The notes under the pieces: generated by a model
What the model saw: only the letters and a program-made list of their open reading frames with translations
What the model was told of the DNA's origin: nothing
The model's database searches: none
Part shown: positions 32,579-44,677 of the stretch, in pieces
Layout of the letters: every line of letters starts with the position of its first letter
Numbering within the stretch: the first letter of the stretch is position 1
From: Schoenoplectus triqueter
Lineage: Eukaryota; Streptophyta; Magnoliopsida; Poales; Cyperaceae
NCBI GenBank assembly: GCA_964058805.1
Contig: CAXKVV010000004.1
Span: 310,001 to 374,000 of the forward strand
DNA length: 64,000 nucleotides
Direction: 5' to 3'
Position numbers and translations under genes: made by a program

Positions 32579-33983
32579 TAGTGTTCTAAATTCGTGCCGT
32601 GTCGGACCGTGTCGTGTTCGGACACGTCGTGCTTTCGTGTCGTACCGTGCCGTGTCTTTTATTATTTTATTTTTTTTCGTGTCGTGCCGTGCCGTGCCCA
32701 AAAATGATAGAAGGAGGCACGACACGGATAAGGCACGCCGTGTCTAGCGTGTCGTGCCTTAATCATGTCGTGCTTTATTCGTGTTGTGTCTAATCGGAAC
32801 CGTGACCAACCGTGTCGTTTCCATGTGTCTTAATCGTGCTAAACGTGTCTTACCGTGTCTTATCGGAACCGTGACCAACGATGGTGATGGGGGGTATTTC
32901 GCGCCAATATTTAAGGAACTTTACCTTCATCGGTTCCAATGAATACCATAAAATGTCTTCTTCTGTTAGTTTGGTTAGTTGGCATTGATACCAATCAGAA
33001 ATGATTACAAGCTCCTCCAACAGTGCGATCGATATCGGTGTGTAAGATGCAAAAAGACTTACTGTCGCGGTATAAAAAATTTCTAAGAACGGAACCATTA
33101 GCTCCAATGTGCGTCACTCATTTTGTGTTAGAAGTTACTCTTGTCCCTGTTGAGTGCTACTTAGATGACGCTCCAAGGCTGGTCTAAGATGAGATGTTTT
33201 CCTCAACAACTGGTATGTGTTGTTCCAGCGAGTGTCGACATCCCAAGGGATCTTTGTTTTTTGAATACCCATAGACCTGCACAACTTTGCAAAATACTAT
33301 TTTTTTCGGATGCTCGAATCAACATACCTTAGAGCATCCTTGTACTTACCGATCAAATTCTGAATTGGGTCGACTTCCATACCAGCTTTCATAATTAAGT
33401 TTAGAATACGACATGCACATTTTGTGTGGAAAATGCACCATTCATTATGGGTTTGAGAATATTTGTTAAAAGTCTAATTGCGGCATTACAATTACTAGCA
33501 TTATCGAAACTAATAGAAATTTTTTTATCTCGACATTGATATTCCTCAATGATACTTAACACAAACCTAAAAATTGATTATGCATCATGCGGATATTCCA
33601 GTTCTCGAAAAGCAAGTAATCTTTTATTTAAAAACTATGTCCCAAAGTTGATATCATCAGTGATCCAATAAGCAGTAACAGTGCAATATGACTTATCATG
33701 TTTACCAGCCGATCAAATATCATAAGTTAATGACACTTTATATTTTGCATTTTTAAATTCATCATACAAATCTCCCCGTTCAGTTTCGTGTCGTGCCTGG
33801 TACCCGTGCCGTTCCGTATCGTGTCTAACACCTTAACCATGCCGGGCATGACACGGTTAAGACACGGCCACGGAACAGTACCGTTCCCGTTCCCGTACCG
33901 TGCCTTAACCCGTTCCGTTTCCAGCCATGTTTGTACCGTTCCGTACCGTTTCCGGCCACGGCGTGTCTAAATTTAGAACACTA
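32579..33983 (-). mobile_element. hAT element, 1405 bp, with transposase remnants and CGTGTCGTGCC word arrays
   Basis: Left terminus TAGTGTTCTAAATTCGTGCC; right terminus reads TAGTGTTCTAAATTTAGACA on the other strand. A perfect 8-bp target duplication GCCGGGGC flanks it (32571-32578 and 33984-33991). Arrays of CGTGTCGTGCC, CCGTGCCGTG and CGTACCGT words occupy about 32590-32880 and 33785-33965. The middle holds a broken hAT transposase on the minus strand. The 14-bp terminal repeat is nearly the same as that of the element at 15579-16345 (TAGTGTATTAAAAT), so they probably belong to one family with different internal words. Confidence 0.9.
32860..33790 (-). pseudogene. Decayed hAT-family transposase
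   Basis: Reading the minus strand from high to low coordinates, blocks of a hAT (RNase H-like, BED-finger group) transposase appear in shifting frames: YCTVTAYWITDDINF, RLLAFRELEYPHD, IEEYQCRDKKISISFDNASN with NAAIRLL, then WDVDTRWNNTYQLL, and finally MVPFLEIFYTATVSLFASYT to MKVKFLKYWREIP. The SFDNASN and DTRWNSTY-like signatures are typical of the family. Frameshifts and stops occur between blocks, the N-terminal BED finger is absent and the C-terminal hATC dimerisation domain is missing, as the reading runs into the terminal word array after KYWREIP. This copy cannot make active transposase. Confidence 0.8.
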
Positions 33984-33991
33984 GCCGGGGC

Positions 33992-34309
33992 CTAAGTTCC
34001 GCTCCTCATTATGTCGATTTAGCGACTTCTTATTTACTAATCATATCACTTATCACAGACCAAAAACTACGCAATTCAACTAGTGCTGTATTAGAGTATT
34101 TTTTTTAAATGTTATGAACAATTACTTTGATTGACATAATTACTTGGGTGGGGATATTGAGAACAAATAATCTTGATAACAAACTTTATATAAATTCAAA
34201 TAAGATCTTAAAAATAGAAAAAAAACTTTATAAATATATTTTTGAACTTATGAATTTATTGTGGAGTTTGTCTACGGTGCTATGCGTAGAACGGATGACC
34301 TGTGCGTTA
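33992..34309. other. AT-rich spacer
   Basis: No gene seen; a 66-codon open frame at 34127-34327 has no recognisable content. Confidence 0.35.
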
Positions 34310-34700
34310 CGGGTCAAAAAATCTTGATCTGAATCCGAACCCGATTAAATTCGAGTCAAAAAATCTCGATCCATACCCGACCCGACAGGTCACGGGTCGA
34401 CCCGACCAGATTCATGTAAAATAATTAAATATTTCTTAATTATTTTATATAATTTTAAGCAATAAAATATTGATTATTTTATAATTAATCTTAATTAGTA
34501 TATAATTAGTGTATATTTAAGTTTTAATTAGTATTAAATCATAAAATTACTTTAAAAAATATAATTAATCTGATCGGGTCGGGTCGGATTGACCCGAACC
34601 CGATCCGATCTAATTCGGATCAAAAAAATTAAACCAGTACCCGATCCATTTATTTTCGGGTCGTATCGGGTCAGGTCAAAAATTAAGACCCCTAATCTTA
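34310..34700. repeat. Orphan word-array element (CCCGACCCG / GATCCGATC words), one end recognisable
   Basis: Words ACCCGACCCGACAGGTC, GATCGGGTCGGGTCGG and ACCCGATCCGATCTAATTC flank an AT core. The right terminus on the reverse strand reads TTAGGGGTCTTAATTTTTG, a form typical of hAT-type ends. The left terminus and an 8-bp duplication could not be matched, so this copy is probably truncated on the left. Confidence 0.55.
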
Positions 34701-34744
34701 TTTGATATCCCATCAAAGCATGTGCGGAGCAAAAAAAAATGGGC

Positions 34745-34965
34745 TTAACTAACTTTTGTAAATAAATAATATTATAAAAAATCAAAATAATATTATAAAA
34801 TATTCACAAAAATATTATAAAATATTCAAAATAATATTATAAAAATCAAAATAATATTATAAAAAATTCAAAATAATAATAAAAAAAATCCAAAATAATG
34901 CAATAAAAAATATGAAAACAAATAATATTATAAAAATATTTGAAAATATTATAAATAATAGGACT
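34745..34965. repeat. Low-complexity tandem of AATAATATTATAAAA-type units
   Basis: The motif AAAATAATATTATAAAA recurs about ten times with variation. No coding sequence. Confidence 0.7.
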
Positions 34966-37957
34966 TGAGAGGTTGAAGGATTCTCTTACAGTAGCTACTG
35001 TTGGAGAAATTTCTTCATAAATAATATGTGATCAAAATGTCAAGATAAATTTAAAAGTTGAGATATATCTACAAAAGGGAGATGCATACATCAAGTGCTT
35101 GAGGTCTTGAGGTCCAAAAAATATTTTGTACTCACTTGCAAAAAAAAAAATGAATTTAGGGTTTTTCTGTTGGAGGATAGAGAATGAAGATCTTTTTTTC
35201 TCTAGCGTGGTTGTTTGTTGGAGAATGAAGAAAGGAGTGGAAAAGACAAATTGAAGTGATCTTAGAAAGGAGACTTGAGAACTACAAATTCATAAATTAT
35301 AATTTATTGTCTTTCTCTCTTTGTGATTCTCATTCAATAGTATAATTTTTAGTAAATTTTTATGGGGTTCACTTAATGTATGCGTAAAAACATTAATAAT
35401 ATATAATATAATTTAATGTATAAAGTAGCAGTATTTAAGAATTCATAGTAGCTCCTGGATTCAAATTATCCGATGACCGAAGTAATTAAAGGATGGTAAG
35501 TCCAGGTTGATCTAAGAAAATTTTCTTTGAAATAATTATAAAATTAACTCAAATTGTAAAGCCATAGACGGGCCGACGGTTTTTTTGTCCTTTATATTTA
35601 TGCACTTTGATTAGCATTTGCGTTAAAAAAATCCTCTTAAAAAGTTCATTTGTTCTACACAAGACGCTTTATATTGGGATGACAATAAACTAAATTGGAT
35701 GAGGTTAGTGCTCAGTTTTAGGTTTAATCCTTCGTCTCAATATCTTAAGGCTGGCTTGTTTTTTATCCCCACCATCGGGTCTAAAAATTATGATCTGATA
35801 TGTGCTGTGACATTTTTTAATTAAATCTGCCTTTATTTTAAATCGTCTTATTTTTTCCAAACAAAAATATTTAAACTAAATATTTTGTTTTCAATTTTAT
35901 AAAATTGTAGATGTTTTTTTCTAAACTATATTTGTAATCTAGTTTGATGATAATTTAATAAACCACCTGAAATTAATTATATATTAGTAGTAGTTAAGGA
36001 AAACTTAACGAATCAACAAATAAATGTAATACTTAATACTGCCTTAAAAATGTACAACAAGTTAATTTGCAAAAAATATAAAAAATGTTTTGATAATTTT
36101 TAAACAAATTTACATGTAATTTTGAATTTAGGAAAAGTTTTTTTATTAGTGTTAGATCAGACCTGTGTAAGAAAACTAATAAAATAATTCCGACTAAATC
36201 TGAAACCAAGTTATTGATCCAGTTGAAAGTCATGTAAATTTCTTGTAGTAGTTCTTAAGCAAGGACTGCAAATCTTTGCAAAAGCCTGGGTATTAATAAA
36301 AAAAATAAATGCATATGCCATTAGTGATGGCTAGATAATTATATAGTTTTCTCCTGGAATGAACAGAAGTGACTTAAATAATTAGGCTAGTGCTTAGGCG
36401 TTCTATAACTGATAAGATCTTATGCAATTAGGTATCTTATCGACTGAATGGGCCAGATCTGAACTTGACACCTGTAACCCACATCTTCACAAAACGACAT
36501 TCTTCTGAGGCATTAAAATTTGGACGCGATTAACGGGTCTCCCAGAATAAATTCCAAGAAAATCTCTCTATTTGATTTTTCATTTTTGACAAAAAAAAAA
36601 TCTTTTGCAATTATTTATTTATTTTTGATAAAAAATACATTCATCTACATAAATAAGTCGGATAAACAAATCAGATATTTATATAAGTGAGTCAAATATT
36701 TAGATATATGATTCAGATATTTAGATATAGATATGTGACTTAAGTGATCAATTTATAATAAAGACCAAATTTAAATAACCACCTACGAAATTTACCAAAT
36801 TAGAAAGAATGTTTAGACAAAGTTAGCTACAAGGGCGGAGGAAGACAAAGGCAATGGGGCCCACAAGATTTTGAAAATTCTGTACAAAATAGAGAAAGTT
36901 TCTCGTATTTAAAAAAAAATGTATATTGGTTCCCATAATTAAATTAGATTTATAGATTCATTTTAATTGTCCAATAAATCTTAAATAATTTTAACAATTC
37001 TAATAGTTTTACTTGTCAAAATTTAAATGAATTGATCTGTATGTGAGTTTGAGATAAGAAAATCGGAAGGGAGGAAACTGACGGGTGAAAAATAAAATTT
37101 TATGGGTTGTTGTTCTTTTATCGATGATTTTAAATATTTATATAATATTCTTTAATTGTAATTCAATTTGGTGAATATAGTTGGTTGTTAGTGTCTAAAG
37201 AGATGTTTCATCAAATAGTTTTTTTCTTTTTTTTCAACTTATAAGCTGTAAGGGCAAGAAGGAAACAAAATGAAATTACTTTATTATTTCTCTATTTTAA
37301 GATTTCAAAAGTGTGTTGTATACTTCATTCACATATTCAGATATATTAGATATGATTATCTTACTTATGATAGTTAAGAATGAGGTATTGATGAAATAAA
37401 AATATTTTTAGAATTTTAGTTATTTGTTGTGCATGTGAAATGAAAATATTCAATTCCTTTTTTGTTTGAAAATTTAACAGATGATTTTGAAAGCATCTTC
37501 TCGTGTCATATTATTAATCTATATATAATAAAGATTATATTTTTTAAATTATAATTTATATACATCAGAGATTCTACATATTAAAATAAAAATTATCACT
37601 TTGATTTTCTGAAATTTTATAAATAGAGGTGCATTTTAATATTACTTGATGTGTAGTAATTTTAATCTTGGCGAATTGATATCCTGATCGATTATAAAAA
37701 AATATGTTTCTTTGTAATTTGTATTATTAATTTTCTGTAAAAAAAATCATTGGTAATCGTTATGATAAACGATGATAAAAATTATATAATGTTATCATCA
37801 TCAATAATATTGTATATTTACAGTATTTACAGTATAATGTTATCATCATCAATAATATTCTATAAATAATATGTTTCTCTAATGGCACTGATAAATCACA
37901 ATTAAAGAATTTTAGATTGGTTTTATAGTTTAATACCAATAAAATAATATTAAATAA
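34966..37957. other. Intergenic AT-rich stretch
   Basis: No gene, RNA gene or delimited element could be supported. A possible GGGCGGAGGAAGAC remnant of the small GGCGGAGC-ended MITEs is near 36830-36870. Repeats of TTCAGATATTTAGATAT occur at 36680-36740. Confidence 0.35.
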
Positions 37958-38335
37958 AGGGAAGGGATAATTTGACAATGGTTATCTTGACAATCTTAAC
38001 AATGAACTTTTTAAATAAATATGAAAAAAATCTTAAAAATAGAAAAAAATCTTATGGATATGTTATTCTTCATATATATTGATGGTGCTTTCATTACCGT
38101 TTACTAGTTCATCAAAGACCAAAGTATTATGCACTTTGCAACTGTTCTAATTTAATGATTTTTAATTGACTATCAAATAATAATTAAATTACATAAAATT
38201 TAAATCACCAACAATGTATAAATAGAAAAATATATTTATAAGATTTTTTCTACTTTTAAGTTTTTTTTCATATTCATTTAAAAATTTTATTGTCAAAATT
38301 ATCAAAATAACCATTGTCAAGTGATCCCTTCCCTT
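37958..38335. mobile_element. MITE with GGGAAGGGAT termini, near-palindromic
   Basis: The left end AAGGGAAGGGATAATTTGAC and the inverted right end AAGGGAAGGGATCACTTGAC are followed by AATGGTTAT and similar sequence for about 90 bp on both sides. It belongs to a family seen again at 46319-46711, 52745-53066, 55654-57214 and 59487-59745. No target duplication was confirmed for this copy. It has no coding capacity. Confidence 0.72.
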
Positions 38336-39599
38336 CAAATAATCTCAACTGAAATGAAACGTGGGTGCATGCCATTGGCTGGTCAAACTTCTCCAACTTA
38401 CGGTCACGTCATGCTTTTGGTAGCGCACTATAGAAAGCCAATCATACTAAGGCGATTCCTTGTACAAGAGGGAAAATGGACATTTTTGTTCGTGAACAAA
38501 TAAATTTAAAATATAAGAGCATTCACATCATTTTATCAAATTAATTATCAATTTTTATTTGATAATTTTTATTATAATTTTAACGATATAGATAATATGC
38601 AAAATTAAACAACGTTCAGAATTTAACAATCTCTTTGATAAATCACGTCAACAATGATTCAGTGAAGGTCAAAAAATAAAAAAAAATGATTCTTTTTAAC
38701 AAACCATTTTGTAATTTTACTGATATATTCATTTTCTATTTGAAAGTTACTGTTTATTCAAAATCACATATCAAATTATAAATTCATTTGACAACTATAG
38801 TGATGCGGATGCTCTAAACGACCGAAGATCTATTTGGAGAATTGTTTGAGTTTGCAGGAGTACGTAAGTAAATACATTTATTTTTTTCAATTGTTCATGT
38901 AATAGTTGTTAGTCATTAAACATGGTTATGATATATCAAACTCAATAATCAAAATATATAGATTGAGACGAGTTTATCAACTGAATTGTATTTACAAATT
39001 TAGCATCTCTCTTGCCGTTATGTCAAATATATATATGAAAACGCAATTTTATTTGCGATCCTTATTTGCACTCTGAATATGTTTATTTTTAAATATAATT
39101 AGGATGTAAAAGTATTCATATCTTATATTTTTGGAAGCGCAATTATATTTTTCCTAAATCGAGCGAGCATGCCTTGAACATTTTTTTCACTTTTCTTTTA
39201 CAAAAGAAAAAATCTTTTTCTCCCCGGACCCTCCATCTCCTAAATAATTTTCGCGTTATTAGCGCTCATTTCTTTTAATTAAACACGTGCTAATTGAGTC
39301 TGACATCCCATATATATAATTTCTTTAATATTTTCCTTAATTAGATCTAGCGTGTAGCGCTTTCTTTTTGAATTATCTCTTCCTTACAATTTATGATGTT
39401 GAAATGTGTTTCATGTATTATAACTTTGATGTTGAACATAAATTAGAATGTTGTGATATTGAATATATTATTAGATTGATAAAATTGTATAAAGATATAT
39501 TTAAAGTATATTTTCTGCTTTATGAGAAAATATTTTTTTGTGAAATTTAATTTGTTTCGTGTTATTCAGTAAATAATTGAAAGAAATCGCATACTCCAG
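38336..39599. other. Intergenic AT-rich stretch
   Basis: No supported features. Short open frames at 38321-38503 and 39368-39550 show no recognisable protein content. Confidence 0.35.
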
Positions 39600-39611
39600 A
39601 TAATCACATAT

Positions 39612-40200
39612 AAATGATATTTAAATACCTAGAACACATATCTAAATACCTAAATAAAAAATCTAAATATCTAGATATTATACTTAAATACTCAGAACAC
39701 ATATCTAAATACCCAGAACACATATCTAAATACCCAGAACATAACTATAAATATCTAAATAAGAAATCTAAATACATAGATATTATACTTAAATACTCAT
39801 AACACATATCTAAATACTCAAAACAAATATCTAAATACCCAGAATATATCTATAAATACCTAAATAAAAAATCTAAATACATAAATACGTAAGAACAGAT
39901 ATCTAAATACCCAAGTAAGAAATCTAAATACCTAGATATTATATCTAAATTCCCAAAACACATATCTAAATATATAAGTAAGAAATCTAAATACCTAAAT
40001 AATATATGTAACTACCCAAGACATATATCTAAATACCCAGAACACATATCTAAATACATAAAGAATAAATCTAAATACCTAGAATATATATCTAAATACT
40101 CAGGACAAATATCTAAACACCCAGAACACATATCTAAATACCCAGAACACATATCTAAATACCTAAGTATAAAATATAAACACCTAAATATTTTTATCTA
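39612..40200. repeat. Minisatellite of about 21 bp units (CCCAGAACACATATCTAAATA)
   Basis: The unit CAGAACACATATCTAAATAC is repeated with variants (CTAAATAAAAAATCTAAATAC, ATATTATACTTAAATACTC), forming a higher-order pattern where 'CTAGATATTATA' type units recur every few basic units. The 62-codon open frame inside it (39614-39802) is an artefact of the repeat. Confidence 0.85.
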
Positions 40201-41039
40201 ATTACATATAATATATTATTACGCATGCATGACACATATCTCAATAAATAACATACATAATTATATAAAAATAGAAATCTAAATACCTATAATTTTTTTA
40301 AATATTTCTTATATATATAAAAATACATGTACAATATAATTACATAGAATACAGGATTGACGGTCTGAAAATTATAAATTTTCACGTGCACTTTTGCGCT
40401 AATGGTCTGTACGCGGCGGATTAATAATCGTGTGCGCACTTAAAAGGAAAGTTCGTTAAGCGAAGTTAAGCGAAACTTTCTGAAAATAAAAAAATATTTT
40501 CTGAGAAATTTTTTAGGGATTATCGCTGGGTACTGTTATCCGCGTCCTTTACAAAAATCCGTAGTGCTTCTGTATATCAATTACCAATTGAACGCGATAA
40601 GGACATTGTGGATCGTTCAAAGTAGTTGGCACAACCGCATAGACATAATTTTAATTGAAAATTAATACTAATTATCATCATCATATATATCATCATATTT
40701 AACATCGAATTCAACCAAATTATTATAAAGTTATTCAAATATAGTGCATTTTTAAGTCATTAAACTGAAATATTTTAAATCAAGTCTGTATTGGGGCTGG
40801 TAGGGGAATTCAACAAGCTTAAACAATGGGCTGATGTTGATAGTGAAAGAAACAAATGTGAGGAGTTTAAATTATTAAGGCATAGAAATAACCCTACTTA
40901 TTTATGATGAGGCCTTTTTCATGAACAACTACATTCAAAGACTTGAATTTGTGTGTAGATTATAGACAATTGAATGTCATGATCATTAAGAAAAAATGAA
41001 TTATTATATTATTAGTATCTTGTTCGTGCATTACTACGG
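40201..41039. other. Intergenic stretch
   Basis: Less AT-rich near 40370-40460 (TTTTCACGTGCACTTTTGCG, GGTCTGTACGCGGCGG) but no coding frame or element was recognised. Confidence 0.3.
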
Positions 41040-41440
41040 TGATGTCTTTTAAAAATAAAAATAAAAAATTTCATGAGAACAAAAATGAAATAAAAATAAA
41101 TATAATTTCATAATTAATATAAATTTTAATCATGAATACATAATTAATATAAAATAAATACAGAATTGAGAGAAAAATTGACATTCAGAATTTAAGAAAA
41201 GTTAAAATTCATAATTAGTAGTAATGTAAGAAAAAAATATAAATTAGAATAATTATATTCCTAAATTATGCACCATTTTGTGTAACAAACACAATTAAGA
41301 GGAAATTATAATTTCAACACAAATGACTACAAAGATAATAACATTATTTGACAAATAGCTCAATCCGATAACTGATATTAGCTCTGAAAATTCAATAAAA
41401 AATCTGAACCGTTGCAGGATCAAGATATTTACGTGGTTAA
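41040..41440. repeat. Dispersed AT-rich repeat, copy 2
   Basis: Collinear with 19080-19550 (ATAAATTTTAATCATGAATA, TTCAGAATTTAAGAAAAGTT, CAATCCGATAACTGATATTA). It lacks the internal duplications of copy 1. Class unknown; starts just after a GTTCGTGCATTACTACGGTG segment that might be a Helitron-like stem, which is speculative. Confidence 0.6.
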
Positions 41441-42314
41441 TAAAGAGTAGAGATGTAGAGATGCTAAATCATAAATTTTAAGCCATTTTTTTCTGTTACT
41501 ATTTTAATTCTTTACTCATTCGCTACATAATGATTTTTTCCATTTGAACACTTGGTAAAGATTAAATTCAAATAAATTCAGTTTTTTAACAATCAAGTTG
41601 ATTACAATTCAGTTAAGTTGGATTGTAAAAAATAATAGTAGTGAAAATAATTATACATTGGCTTTCATTATCGGGTTTGGTTTCACATATATTTAACGAA
41701 CTGTTTGATTTCATTAATTTAAATGTGATCTCCTATATGGACTTTCTTTTTTTGCCCCTTCAGATTTTTCACTTGCATATTTTTTTCATTTTAGTTAATT
41801 TATAAGTTATGAGCTTGATCCCTATTTTCATTTTTTTTTAATAAATAGAAGGAACCCCTAAACCAATAAAATAAACAAGAATAGGCATGCAGGCGCGCAC
41901 TATCATAATTAAGTAAGAGATTAACCTAAGATATTTTTGGAATCTAGGAGTTTATGCCGCCACTAATGAAAGCAGTTTTTCAATTATGGGGCAAAGTTTA
42001 TTAATTGCTTTCTTGTCGCATGTGCCTATGTGTCATGTAGCGCTGCAGTCTGGACTCTGAAGAGCACAAGTAAATGCTTCCTTTTTAGTTTTAGTAAATT
42101 TGCGCTTGGCAGATTAGAGAGGATATTATTATTAAATACATGAAGATATTAGACAGGTATTCACGGTTATCCCTACTCCACAATGAGAGTATAATCATAT
42201 ATACAAGCAATTTCTCTTATAAATTTTTAGATAACGAACCCAAGTGGCTAACATGTTCTATAACATATTCTTATTGATTTACTTATGTGTATAATTGTAT
42301 AAATGAGTTGTGAT

Positions 42315-43525
42315 TAGGGCTGTTATTCGAGCTAACTCGAGCGAGTTCATACCAACTCGAACTCAGATCGCAAGTTACATGAGTCGAGCTGACTCAAATT
42401 ATATACCTTCATCCGAGCTATATACTGAACTCAAACTCAGCTCAGTCCTAACTCGAACCAGCTCATAACTCGTGATTTTGACTCGCGGTTCATTTATAAG
42501 TAATAACTTCAGAAAAATATTTGTAGAGTAAAAGAAAATCGTGACTCTGTTTAGCATCTTAGGTAAAGTGAAATAAAAGCATTCTGATAAAAACAAAACA
42601 TTAATTAGTAAATATCAATACTGGCACCTCACGAACTGCAATCTCTTATGTATTAATTCCTGATTTTGCTGAGAACAATTGAAGAATCATAAATGACTAA
42701 AACTAAATTACAATTGGAACTAAAATAGAGATTAAAACAACAATCTAAATCAACAGAGTGACAAACTAACATTATAACAAAAGTCCAAAATACTAAAATA
42801 ATCACAGATACAATATAACCAGCATAATAGTGTTTAATGCTAACATACTTCAAAATTCAAAATACTAAAATCATATTGATAGTAACCAGACTCCAATTTA
42901 AGCACTAAGCCAACAATTTATGCGATTTGCTAACTGCTAGTCTGTGGATCTATGCTAAGTCGAAAGTCAGGAGCTTGCGCAATGGCTGAGGGAGGAGAAA
43001 GGTGTACTACTGACTGTCTATGCTAATTGCTGAGTCAAGAGTCGCAAGGTGCACCGCTGGTGTTGACTGTCTATGGCTCTACGCTGACTGTTCATGCAAT
43101 GGCCGAGAGAGGAGAAAAATGGCCTGAGCTGGATCAAGAGTCGAGAGATGGAGCCGGTGAGAGACTCTAAGTGGAGACACGACAAAATCATGGAGAATCG
43201 GTGGATCTGGAGAGAACTTCAGAGAGAGAGAGAGAAGAGAGTTAGAGAGTTAGGGCGGTTGATGAGAGAGAAGAGGTCATTATGAACTTTAGATCAATTT
43301 GGGGTTCAAGGTGGGCTAAATTAGCATCGCAAGAATTGCCACAGACACAAAGTGCGTATTGCACAACACAAATATTTTTTGCAAGTTTACGAGTCATCGA
43401 GCGAGTTGACCATGACTCATACTCGGATAAAAAGTTATGCGAGCCAGCCAACTCGAGTCAAACTCGAGTTATGACGAGTTAAAATCCGAACGAGTTACGA
43501 GTCACGAGTTATTTGTCCGGTCCTA
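42315..43525. mobile_element. hAT-like non-autonomous element, 1211 bp, with ACTCGAGT/GAGCTCG words
   Basis: Left terminus TAGGGCTGTTATTCGAGC; right terminus on the other strand TAGGACCGGACAAATAACTC. A perfect 8-bp target duplication GTTGTGAT flanks it (42307-42314 and 43526-43533). Within each end are degenerate words ACTCGAGC, AACTCGAACTC, GAGTCGAGCTG and, on the right, GCGAGTTG, CTCGAGTTATGACGAG. The middle has no transposase; it includes a diverged tandem of GCTGACTGTCTATGCT-type units (42990-43110) and a GA-rich segment. Open frames near 43094-43482 look accidental. Confidence 0.82.
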
Positions 43526-43924
43526 GTTGTGATGTATTTTCATCATGAGAGAAAATAACTTTGACAACGGTTATTGATTAAGTTTAACAACGATTATTGA
43601 ACCATTAGTAAAGGTGTTGTCAGCAAAACTATTGGAAACCGTTGCCAAATATGTAGTGACAACAAAACATGACGTAGGTTTTGGCACTGGTTCTTTATAG
43701 GAACCGTTGTTAAATATGATTTTAACAACGGTTTTAAGATGCTAACCGTTCTGAAAGATAATTTTTGCAACGGTTATAAGTTGTAACCGTTGCCAAATGT
43801 GCTTTTTTTAATTTAAATATTTTTTCACAACGGTTTTCTATTAGAATCGTTGTTAAATATATTTTAAAAAAATAGTTGTTTCTCGCTGCTAGCCCAAATT
43901 GCTAGCATATATTTTCAAATTATA

Positions 43925-44470
43925 ATTCATATATATATGCAACAAACATATATTTTAGAAAATAAATTTATATATGCATCACACATACATATAAATCACA
44001 ATCAATTAATATATACATCACACATACATATATCATAAATAATTAACATATACATCACACATGCATCACAAACAATTAACATATACATCACAAACAATTA
44101 ACATATACACCATACATGCATCACAATCAATTTATATATACATCACACACCTACATCACAAATAACTCACATATACATCACACATGCATCACAAACAATT
44201 AACATATACATCACAAACAATTAACATATACACCATACATGCATCACAAATAATTCATATATGCATCACACACCTGCACCACAAATAATTCACATATACA
44301 TCACACATACATCACAAACAATTAACATATACATCACACACCTGCATCACAAAACAATTGAGAGATATGTACAATATCACACACGCATCATAAATTAACA
44401 TGCATCACACACATGCATCAAAAATTAACAATTAACATATATAATCATCTAAATATATCAAAGTATCCAT
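43925..44470. repeat. Minisatellite inside the CACTA element
   Basis: Units built of ACATATACATCACACATGCA and TCACAAACAATTAAC, about 30-35 bp, occur more than ten times with higher-order duplication (for example the pair near 44040-44120 and 44165-44245). Confidence 0.85.
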
Positions 44471-44677
44471 GTATATCTCAAAATATAAAAGTTATCCATA
44501 TCACAATACCAAAGTACCCATAACACAGTTAGTAATTACATATTACAACACCAAATTTTGTCGATCTTTGTCTTTCCCGGATGACTCAGTGCCCTCTAAA
44601 CTCTCTCCACCCTGGTTGTAGTATGTTCGGATTCTATCTGTGCCCCAGTCCAGGGATTGGCGAGCTAAATTCTCAGT

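Noticed and set aside
32553..33970. Arg/Val/Cys-rich ORFs (RAVPCRV-like) at both ends of the 32.6-kb element
   Set aside because: They come from the CGTGCCGTGTC word arrays, not from a gene.
37958..38335. A 9-bp target duplication around this MITE
   Set aside because: The flanks TATTAAATA and CAAATAATC do not match when aligned as direct repeats.
43910..44470. CRISPR-like regularly spaced repeats
   Set aside because: The units are degenerate and directly tandem without unique spacers, the genome is a plant, and the array lies in a CACTA element.
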